DNA of 28,697 nt from Candidatus Uhrbacteria bacterium (GTDB taxonomy: Bacteria; Patescibacteriota; Patescibacteriia; 2-12-FULL-60-25), in NCBI GenBank assembly GCA_016866635.1, contig VGLT01000001.1, positions 1 to 28,697 on the forward strand. Reading direction: 5' to 3'. Position 1 is the first letter of the stretch. The number at the start of each line of letters is the position of its first letter. The notes beneath the pieces were generated by a model. The model saw nothing but the letters and a program-made list of their open reading frames with translations. It was not told the DNA's origin and ran no database searches. Of the stretch, positions 22,261 through 27,937 are shown one piece after another. A program made the translations under genes and the position numbers.

Positions 22261-22839
22261 CGTGAGCTCGGCATGGGCTCGCAAGCTCTTTTCCCTCTCG
22301 TGCGTGAGAGGATTGATCGCTCTTTTTTCTTCGTAGTCAGCCAAGTGCTGGCGAACTCGCGTTATTTAGCGAGTCAACGTATTGGCATTCCGAATTCGGA
22401 GTGAACACCTGGTTAGCTAAGACCGTCAGTGGTCTAGTCGGAGTAAGTCGCACCTTTCATCGTCAATAGATCCGCTCGACTGCCGATCTGCTTGCAGATG
22501 GGCGTCGTTGGATTCATCAACTCGACCCCGTCCCGCTTTAGTGGGACAAAGAAACTCAAAATAAAACCCAAATTTCTTGGTCACCGCCATGATGTACAGG
22601 CGTGATACTTGTCCGCCTTTACGGTGGATAGACCAGGGTTGGGTCGATGAGCGATTCCTTCTTTAGCGAGGCACATGTGTGTCCCGCCTTGTCACTTCAT
22701 CATTTCCTAGATTGAGCCCCCATTCATTTGGGCGCGGCTCTCTAGACGTGTGACGAGGACGGACCTGTGCCTGTCGCTTTCTAGCGCCACCACAGCCACG
22801 TCTTCATCTTTTTGAAGCATTGTCGCCGGTGGCGCTTTT
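22261..22839 (+). ncRNA. Long (~580 nt) structured non-coding RNA of unknown family
   Basis: No frame of useful size is open here, yet hairpins follow one another: CCTCTC/GAGAGG (22294-22311), ACTCGC/GCGAGT (about 22355-22374), AGACC/GGTCT (about 22420-22435), a 13-bp interrupted stem CGAC..GCC..ATCTGC facing GCAGAT..GGC..GTCG (about 22477-22507), GTCCCGC/GTGGGAC (about 22530-22547), and a nested arm TTGGTC + CCGCC facing GGTGG + GACCAG (22577-22636) that encloses AGGCG/CGCCT. GAGCC/GGCTC encloses CCCA/TGGG (about 22714-22740). It has its own promoter and terminator. I see neither the RNase P P4 sequence, tmRNA tRNA-like ends, the SRP core, nor group I or II intron landmarks. It lies between a membrane-protein gene and dksA. 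Confidence 0.66.
22783..22839 (+). terminator. Terminator of the long RNA
   Basis: AGCGCCACC (22783-22791) pairs perfectly with GGTGGCGCT (22828-22836), followed by TTT. The 36-nt interval holds a smaller hairpin, CTTCA/TGAAG (22802-22817). Confidence 0.7.
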
Positions 22840-22854
22840 CAATTCCCCTGAAAC

Positions 22855-22921
22855 TTGATTAAAATGCGATTTTTTTATACACTGAATCCAATAGTATGTC
22901 CTTCGACTAATGCTCAGGACA
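22855..22921 (+). promoter_or_regulatory. dksA-like gene promoter and leader hairpin
   Basis: TTGATT (22855-22860), 17 bp, TACACT (22878-22883). Shortly after the expected start, ATGTCC and GGACAT (about 22895-22921) form a hairpin in the leader before ATG 22941. Confidence 0.55.
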
Positions 22922-22940
22922 TAGTGAATAACATAGAACT

Positions 22941-23315
22941 ATGACGCAAGAATTTATTTCACAGATGAAAAATCAGTTGATTGAAGAGAAGGCTCGCTTA
23001 GAGCGCGATTTGGAGGATATTGCTAAAAAGGACCCAAAGAATCCCAACCGTTTTCAAATGACGTATCCGGAGGCGGGTGGGGATTCTGAAGACGACAACT
23101 CGGTTGAGGCATCGGAATATGCGGACGAGCTTTCTATTGGCGCAAAACTTCAAACGGAGTTGCGCGATGTAGTAAAAGCGTTGGAATCGATTGAGCATGG
23201 CACATACGGCATTTGCAAGTACTGCAAAAAGGAAATTGATCCAAAGCGTTTAGAGGCGCGACCAACGTCATCGGCTTGCATTTCTTGTAAGAAGACGTTG
23301 ACGCAAGAATTGTAG
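22941..23315 (+). CDS. DksA/TraR-type zinc-finger protein
   Basis: A 124-residue protein with a long N-terminal helical hairpin (FISQMKNQLIEEKARLERDL, then a loop and ASEYADELSIGAKLQTELRD) and a C-terminal zinc finger with Cys 92, Cys 95, Cys 113 and Cys 116 (ICKYCKKEIDPKRLEARPTS, then ACISC). This is the DksA/TraR/YteA family. DksA binds in the RNA polymerase secondary channel and alters initiation together with ppGpp. Whether this protein does so cannot be told from sequence; the loop has DDNSVEASE rather than the classical tip DxxDxA. The family in CPR and Firmicutes (YteA-like) is poorly characterised. lspA starts 1 bp after the stop, so the two are co-transcribed, with comM probably in the same unit. 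Confidence 0.9.
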   Translation: MTQEFISQMKNQLIEEKARLERDLEDIAKKDPKNPNRFQMTYPEAGGDSEDDNSVEASEYADELSIGAKLQTELRDVVKALESIEHGTYGICKYCKKEIDPKRLEARPTSSACISCKKTLTQEL

Positions 23316-23316
23316 G

Positions 23317-23796
23317 ATGAACGCGCGTCGGTTGGCCCTCTCCCTTGTTATCACGGCACTGGTTGCGACCGTTGATCAATTCACCAAACAAATATTTTTT
23401 GCAAAACCGGATTTGATGTCCGGTTTTACATTTGCAAAAAGCTTCGTTCAATTCACTGATTATCACAACTACGGCATTACATTCAGCCTGGCATTTCCTC
23501 AAATAGCAACCATTACCCTGACGATCATTTTTTGTGTCGTGATTCTTTTTTGGATGATGCGCTTGGTGCGCAGAGGGGAGTGGATGAGTGCACTTGCTCT
23601 CGCGATTTTACTTGGCGGCGCCATTGGGAACGTGATCGATCGGATCACCCTTGGATATGTTCGAGACTGGCTTCTCTTTTTTGGTCGCTCGGCAGTAAAT
23701 AGTGCAGATGGAGCCATCGCGTTAGGTGGAATCTGGTTTTTCATAAGACAATCAAGGAAAAAAACCCCACCGGTGCCAGGTCCAAACCAGGTCTAG
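23317..23796 (+). CDS. lspA: Lipoprotein signal peptidase (signal peptidase II)
   Basis: A 159-residue membrane aspartyl protease that cuts lipoprotein signal peptides before the lipidated Cys. Four membrane helices are seen. Conserved motifs: Asp 20 in TVDQFTKQ, NYGITFS at 51-57, GNVIDRITLGYVRDW with catalytic Asp 117, and VNSADGAIALGG with catalytic Asp 131. The predicted lipoprotein at 8525 is a plausible substrate. The last residues (about PPVPGPNQV) and the stop codon are encoded by the left part of a dispersed intergenic repeat (23756-23806), so the natural C-terminus has been replaced or extended by the repeat. It starts 1 bp after the dksA-like gene. Confidence 0.95.
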   Translation: MNARRLALSLVITALVATVDQFTKQIFFAKPDLMSGFTFAKSFVQFTDYHNYGITFSLAFPQIATITLTIIFCVVILFWMMRLVRRGEWMSALALAILLGGAIGNVIDRITLGYVRDWLLFFGRSAVNSADGAIALGGIWFFIRQSRKKTPPVPGPNQV

Positions 23797-23806
23797 GGTT
23801 GATTTG
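23756..23806. repeat. Dispersed 51-bp repeat, copy A (overlaps lspA end)
   Basis: Matches 27231-27281 at about 44 of 51 positions. It contains an A7 run, a perfect 8-bp palindrome (CACCGGTG, 23768-23775) and two CCAGGT units. In copy B the palindrome is CACATGTG, changed symmetrically. This copy supplies the last codons and the TAG of lspA. Confidence 0.8.
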
Positions 23807-23890
23807 TCCCCAGTGTTCCTATTGACAGAGTGTTTAAAAAATGGAACGGGGTATAGGGAGGGAAAGATTTTAATAGAACCAAGAATCAAT

Positions 23891-25402
23891 ATGCCTTCTC
23901 ACATCATGACGGCGTCGGTTTTGGGATTGGACGCGAGACGTGTTGAAGTAGAGGCGGACATTTCTCCTGGGTTGAAAGCGTTTGCGATCGTTGGTCTTCC
24001 GGACACGGCCATTCAAGAGGCAAAAGAACGGATCAAGAGCGCGATGAAGCATTCCAAGGTTCCATTCCCACGGACACATATCACGATCAACCTGGCTCCT
24101 GCGGATTTAAAAAAGAATGGGACGCCGTTTGATCTGCCGATTGCATTAGCGATCCTTCTTGCTCAGGATTACATCGATGAGAAAGCGACGGAAGATCATT
24201 TGTTTGCGGGGGAGCTTGCCTTGGACGGGACACTCAGACCAATTCAGGGAGCCTTGTCTTTTGCTCTGTTGGCGCGTGCATTAGGGACAAAAGAACTTAT
24301 TTTACCAAAGGAAAATGCGGCAGAGGCGGCGCTTGTGTCAGGAGTGAAAGTGAGAAAGGCAGGGTGCTTAGCAGAGGTGGTCGCTCATGTATTAAAAGAA
24401 CAAGCATTAGAATGTGAGCCGACCAGACGCCCAAAGGGGACGCGCAAAGTTTCACGAGGAAGTGATTTTTCTGGTGTGCGCGGTCAACAGCAGGCAAGAC
24501 GAGCGATGGAGATTGCGGCGGCGGGTGGACATAATTTATTAATGCAGGGTCCACCAGGATCTGGAAAGACTTTGTTGGCACGATGTTACCCGTCGATTTT
24601 ACCAACGTTGACTTCTGAAGAGATGCTGGCCGTCACGCGTATACATTCCGTAGCAGGACTATTGCCAAAAGAGGGGGTAGTTCTGGATCGGCCCTACCGC
24701 TCCCCGCACCACAGCGCAAGTTTGGTCTCATTGGTTGGCGGAGGGAGCAATCCACGACCCGGAGAAATTTCTCTCGCACATCGAGGGGTATTGTTCTTAG
24801 ACGAATTTTTGGAATTTCCCCGTTCTGTGATCGAAAGTTTGCGGCAACCGTTGGAGGATGGATGTGTGACGGTGAGTCGCGCGCAAGGGACCGTGACCTA
24901 TCCCGCAAGATTTACCTTACTCGCGGCGATGAATCCCTGTCCATGCGGATTTTTGACGGACAACGAACGCGCCTGCATCTGTTCGCCGAATGTCATTTCA
25001 AAATATCAAAAACGCTTGAGTGGACCCCTTCTTGATCGTATTGATTTGTTTATCGAAGTGCCAAAAGTAAAAACGCAGGAACTGACTGATGAAGCGGCGG
25101 CAGAGTCTAGCGTATTGATTCGCGAGCGTGTCCAAGCGGTGCGTGATCTGCAAGAAGAGCGTTGGAAGGATCTGGAAATCCAAACCAATGCCGAACTCAC
25201 GAGCGACCAAGCAAGAAAAAGAATTCAACTTACGAAAGAGGGGAAGGCTTTGCTCCAGCATGCGGTTGATCACTATCGGTTGTCTGCTCGCGCCTATTTT
25301 AGACTTTTAAAAGTTTCACAGACGATCGCAGATTTGGGAGGAGTAAAGGAGGTTGATGTGCCGCATATCGCAGAGGCGTTGCAATATCGACAGGAAAGAT
25401 GA
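23891..25402 (+). CDS. comM: ComM/YifB-type Mg-chelatase-like AAA+ ATPase
   Basis: A 503-residue protein. The N-terminal ChlI/Lon-type S5 domain (about 10-165) contains VEVEADISPGLKAFAIVGLP. Next comes an AAA+ module with Walker A GPPGSGKT at 220-227, GVLFLDEFLEF as Walker B, RSPHHSASLVSLVGGG, and a sensor region with LLAAMNPCPCGF and cysteines CICSP. The Mg-chelatase C-terminal domain ends with LSARAYFRLLKVSQTIADL. ComM is a hexameric helicase that extends branch migration when incoming DNA recombines during transformation. The frame is open to 23804, but ATG 23891 gives the family start. No Shine-Dalgarno sequence. A truncated ORF6N gene begins immediately at its stop codon. Confidence 0.93.
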   Translation: MPSHIMTASVLGLDARRVEVEADISPGLKAFAIVGLPDTAIQEAKERIKSAMKHSKVPFPRTHITINLAPADLKKNGTPFDLPIALAILLAQDYIDEKATEDHLFAGELALDGTLRPIQGALSFALLARALGTKELILPKENAAEAALVSGVKVRKAGCLAEVVAHVLKEQALECEPTRRPKGTRKVSRGSDFSGVRGQQQARRAMEIAAAGGHNLLMQGPPGSGKTLLARCYPSILPTLTSEEMLAVTRIHSVAGLLPKEGVVLDRPYRSPHHSASLVSLVGGGSNPRPGEISLAHRGVLFLDEFLEFPRSVIESLRQPLEDGCVTVSRAQGTVTYPARFTLLAAMNPCPCGFLTDNERACICSPNVISKYQKRLSGPLLDRIDLFIEVPKVKTQELTDEAAAESSVLIRERVQAVRDLQEERWKDLEIQTNAELTSDQARKRIQLTKEGKALLQHAVDHYRLSARAYFRLLKVSQTIADLGGVKEVDVPHIAEALQYRQER

Positions 25403-25721
25403 AAATTTGCGATCACAATTTGTGACCGAAAACCCCACAACAAGAAAGGTTCGTTTTGAATCCTATGCCTTCACCGAACAAGGCGTCGCCATGCTCTCAG
25501 GTGTCCTCAAAAGTAAACGCGCCGTTATGGTCAACATCCAAATCATGCGCACGCTTACGAAAATGAGGCAGATGTTGTTCGAGAATGATTACCTGCGACG
25601 AAAACTCGAAGCCATGGAAAAGCAATATGATGAGCAATTCAAAGTAGTGTTTGATGCTCTGTATAAACTGTTGAACGAACCAGAGACACCGGAGACGGAG
25701 ATTGGGTTTAAGTCGAATTAG
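25398..25721 (+). pseudogene. ORF6N-domain protein, N-terminus lost
   Basis: From about 25398 the frame reads DENLRSQFVTENPTTRKVRF, then ESYAFTEQGVAMLSGVLKSK, VNIQIMRTLTKMRQML, a coiled coil (LRRKLEAMEKQYDEQFKVVF) and a short tail ending at 25721. This is the C-terminal two thirds of ORF6N/KilA-N-type proteins, phage-related regulators common in CPR genomes. The N-terminal DNA-binding half is absent, and the homologous part starts exactly where comM ends, so the gene was cut by a rearrangement. An in-frame ATG at 25353 lies within comM and is unlikely to make a functional protein. The 3' end overlaps the convergent regulator gene by 14 bp. Confidence 0.7.
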
Positions 25722-26466
25722 TACGTTTCAACGTCCGTGTTGGTCCTACAAATTCCCACAACATATCAAACATTGATCGAAAGACATCGACCATGGCTGG
25801 GATAGCGATCACAACCGCAAGCGAGGTAAGCTCAGGGCTCACGATTAGAACCTTGTCGTCATAAATATCGATCGTACTTTTGAAGGAATAGTTTTCAGGG
25901 AGGATTCGGACGTCACGAAGGAGACGTGGATCGGTCGGATTAACGCCGACCGAATCCGCGCTAACCAAAATTTTGGTTCGAATATTATTCGCACCGCGGT
26001 CATGTCGATACTGAACAAAAAATTCTGTTGCCAATCCTTGCCAGGTGTTGCTATTGCCGAGCGCGCGGTATTGCTTGTTTTTATATTCAGACAAAATTCT
26101 TGTATAGAATTGCTTCAACTCATCCACGGTTTCGATAAAGCGCAAGCCAAGGGTTTGCGCTTGTTTACGTTCGAGAGATTCAAGCTGAGGGATAAACTGA
26201 GTGAAACTTTTTACTTTTGTTTCAAAATAACTAGCGATGCGCTGAGGTTTCTCTGCCAGATAAAATTGTTTGCTGCGTTTAAAGTACATCGTGACAAACC
26301 CTTTTTGCGCCAGCGTCTTCAAAATCGCATACACGGTTGTCCGTTTGATCCCCGCATCTTTTGCGACCTGACTCGCAGTTCCACCACCTATTTTTAATAA
26401 AGCCAGATAAATCTCGGATTCTTGCTCGGCTAACCCGAGTTCTTTTAGGGCATTTAGACTATCCAT
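25708..26466 (-). CDS. TrmB-family transcriptional regulator
   Basis: A 252-residue protein with an N-terminal winged helix (ALKELGLAEQESEIYLALLK, then ASQVAKDAGIKRTTVYAILK and GFVTMYFKRSKQFYLAEKP), a coiled coil at about 85-110, and a TrmB-like C-terminal domain (TVDELKQFYTRILSEYKNKQ to FGP-like end WEFVGPTRTL). It shares the order of domains with the regulator at 6029 but is clearly diverged. Its targets are unknown. A near-perfect promoter lies 43-71 bp upstream, and a TTATTTTAGC motif overlapping the -10 box resembles boxes at other promoters in this window, which suggests autoregulation. No Shine-Dalgarno sequence. It converges on the ORF6N fragment. Confidence 0.85.
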   Translation of the reverse strand: MDSLNALKELGLAEQESEIYLALLKIGGGTASQVAKDAGIKRTTVYAILKTLAQKGFVTMYFKRSKQFYLAEKPQRIASYFETKVKSFTQFIPQLESLERKQAQTLGLRFIETVDELKQFYTRILSEYKNKQYRALGNSNTWQGLATEFFVQYRHDRGANNIRTKILVSADSVGVNPTDPRLLRDVRILPENYSFKSTIDIYDDKVLIVSPELTSLAVVIAIPAMVDVFRSMFDMLWEFVGPTRTLKRTNST

Positions 26467-26508
26467 ATATGTTGTCTAAAAAACATGACAGTTAAATTTA
26501 TAGCTAAA

Positions 26509-26537
26509 ATAATACCAAAATTAAAGCAAAGAGTCAA
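26509..26537 (-). promoter_or_regulatory. Promoter of the second TrmB-type regulator
   Basis: On the minus strand TTGACT (26537-26532), 17 bp, TATTAT (26514-26509). Leader of about 36 nt. Confidence 0.72.
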
Positions 26538-26556
26538 GAATTACTGTCTATTACGA

Positions 26557-26622
26557 TGGACAATATGAGAAAAATACGGTATCTTGATGTGTTCGAGGAT
26601 GGGAATGGTCCCTGATCTCGAA
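26557..26622 (+). promoter_or_regulatory. Promoter and 5'-terminal hairpin of the 149-aa gene
   Basis: TGGACA (26557-26562), 17 bp, TATCTT (26580-26585). Transcription is expected at about 26592, exactly where TTCGAG (26592-26597) pairs with CTCGAA (26617-26622) around an inner GGGA/TCCC. The mRNA would begin with a stem-loop, a known way to protect a 5' end. Confidence 0.5.
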
Positions 26623-26648
26623 ACGGACGTTGGACAAGGAGAGCGCCT

Positions 26649-27098
26649 ATGACCGACCAGCTGGTTCTCGAGCAGACCCTTCGTGACGAGCTTGCCCGCC
26701 AGAAGAAGATCGCAGAGGAGGCGAAGAAGGCGATCGAGATCGCTGGAGAGAACCTCAAGGCGGCCTTCTTCATGCACATCGAACGCGGAAAGCCTAGGAC
26801 GGTTGGCGTCGAGGATGGGGTCCTGACGATAGAGTTCGGGCAACAAGTCTGTGCTTGCGAACTCCCTAGTCTGCATACCATCGAGCGACTTCTTCCCAAG
26901 TTCCTTGCGGTACGGGGAGTAAAGAAACTGGTGTGCAGGATGCCCTTTGGGGAGGATCGTCGAGGGGTAAGCCCCGGGTATGGCGATTTCAACTACACGG
27001 ATCACGTCGGAATGGATCAGTGGGAGCGTGCACGAGTCAGTTGCGTCGGACTGCCCCACGTCCCCGGCCAGCTCGAGTGGGAGATCATCCCGGTGTAG
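26649..27098 (+). CDS. GC-rich orphan protein with N-terminal coiled coil
   Basis: A 149-residue protein I do not recognise. ATG 26649 has the Shine-Dalgarno sequence AAGGAGAG. Residues 5-40 are a charged helix, probably a coiled coil (LRDELARQKKIAEEAKKAIE). The rest is a compact beta-rich domain with three Cys, including CACELPS and KKLVCRMPFG. No signal peptide or membrane span. Base composition and the strong ribosome site group it with the other orphan genes at 5498, 8525, 15036 and 16940. Downstream (27099-27230) two hairpins, CAGGGG/CCCCTG (27135-27155) and CCAAGC/GCTTGG (27175-27191), may end the transcript. Confidence 0.7.
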   Translation: MTDQLVLEQTLRDELARQKKIAEEAKKAIEIAGENLKAAFFMHIERGKPRTVGVEDGVLTIEFGQQVCACELPSLHTIERLLPKFLAVRGVKKLVCRMPFGEDRRGVSPGYGDFNYTDHVGMDQWERARVSCVGLPHVPGQLEWEIIPV

Positions 27099-27230
27099 TG
27101 CACATTCTTCAACCCAACGTCGAAGCGTCTCTTCCAGGGGTACGAAAACCCCCTGTTGCAACGATAGGCCTGAGCCAAGCAACTCGCTTGGGCCGTTTCC
27201 AGAGCATTCCATGAGGAGATGGAAAATTCT

Positions 27231-27281
27231 GGAAAAAAATCCCACATGTGTCAGGTCTAAACCAGGTATAGGGTCGATTTG
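27231..27281. repeat. Dispersed 51-bp repeat, copy B
   Basis: Partner of 23756-23806. The palindrome is CACATGTG (27243-27250). The repeat ends 1 bp before the -35 box of the next promoter. Confidence 0.8.
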
Positions 27282-27282
27282 A

Positions 27283-27311
27283 TTGACGCTGATCTGACTT
27301 TCTTGTTACTT
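27283..27311 (+). promoter_or_regulatory. Leaderless promoter of the 137-aa membrane gene
   Basis: TTGACG (27283-27288), 17 bp, TTACTT (27306-27311). The start expected 7 nt later is 27318, directly before ATG 27319, so the transcript would have essentially no leader. The -10 box is weak. Confidence 0.5.
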
Positions 27312-27318
27312 TGAAAAC

Positions 27319-27732
27319 ATGCAACACAAGGCAAGCATCTCATCTCGTTGGGGAAAAAGAATTGGATTGGGAGCGTTGGTTATTGTTTCCCCCATTTTTT
27401 TATTGATTCTCTTTATTGCCGCCATGCTTTTATTAAATGAATTTTTAGGTAGCAAATTATATTTTTTTAACGACGTAGATCAACCCCGAACAGTAAAAGT
27501 TCTTTATCAATCTCACGATAATGGAGATTTGCTTTTTCAGACAACAGAAGAAATTTTTTCAGGGAAACAAAAGAAGGTCGTTTTGAGCTTTTTTGGAGAC
27601 TCGGAAGTTTGCTTTTTTGTAAAAGAAGGAGAGAAGACGCTCGGATCTTCAGAATCTTTTTCATCTACGGGCAAATATAAGTTGTCAGAACTTTTGACTT
27701 CAAATAAACCTTGTCCATATCCGGAGAAATAA
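27319..27732 (+). CDS. Small single-pass membrane protein, unknown function
   Basis: A 137-residue protein. A basic N-terminus (MQHKASISSRWGKRIG) is followed by one membrane span at about residues 17-40 (LGALVIVSPIFLLILFIAAM) and a roughly 95-residue outer domain, mostly beta (RTVKVLYQSHDNGDLLFQTT and KKVVLSFFGDSEVCFFVKEG) with Cys 85 and Cys 132. No known motif. A/T-rich, unlike the preceding gene. Translation probably starts without a leader. It is alone between the 149-aa gene and the LysM gene. Confidence 0.68.
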   Translation: MQHKASISSRWGKRIGLGALVIVSPIFLLILFIAAMLLLNEFLGSKLYFFNDVDQPRTVKVLYQSHDNGDLLFQTTEEIFSGKQKKVVLSFFGDSEVCFFVKEGEKTLGSSESFSSTGKYKLSELLTSNKPCPYPEK

Positions 27733-27803
27733 TCTTATCCCACCGTCTTCCAAATCCCCTTAAACACCTCGGTTTTTTCCCCTCAACCCAGCCAAAAAAT
27801 ATA

Positions 27804-27861
27804 GCTCAATTTTGAGCCCATAAAATCAGCATGTGCAAAAAAATAATGGCTTATTTTAGCC
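27804..27861. promoter_or_regulatory. Two palindromes upstream of the LysM gene
   Basis: GCTCAATTTTGAGC (27804-27817, perfect) and GGCTTATTTTAGCC (27848-27861). The second closely matches GGCTAATTTAAGCC at 16340. They lie 33-90 bp upstream of the LysM gene's -35 box and could bind a regulator. Confidence 0.45.
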
Positions 27862-27893
27862 TAATTTTTGCTGCAAATACTTGCCAAAAGGGG

Positions 27894-27922
27894 TTGACCC
27901 GTGGCCTATTTTCTAGTAGACT
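27894..27922 (+). promoter_or_regulatory. Promoter of the LysM gene, near-leaderless
   Basis: TTGACC (27894-27899), 17 bp, TAGACT (27917-27922). Expected start near 27929, about 9 nt before ATG 27938; no Shine-Dalgarno sequence. Confidence 0.58.
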
Positions 27923-27937
27923 TGTGCCTATCTCTCC

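Noticed and set aside
22261..22839. RNase P RNA, tmRNA, SRP RNA or an intron as the identity of the long RNA
   Set aside because: The conserved P4 sequence, a tRNA-like CCA end, the GGAAG-type SRP core and intron core motifs were not found on either strand.
26541..27245. 234-codon frame opposite the 149-aa gene
   Set aside because: It overlaps the promoter and terminator region of the plus-strand gene and has no start signal.
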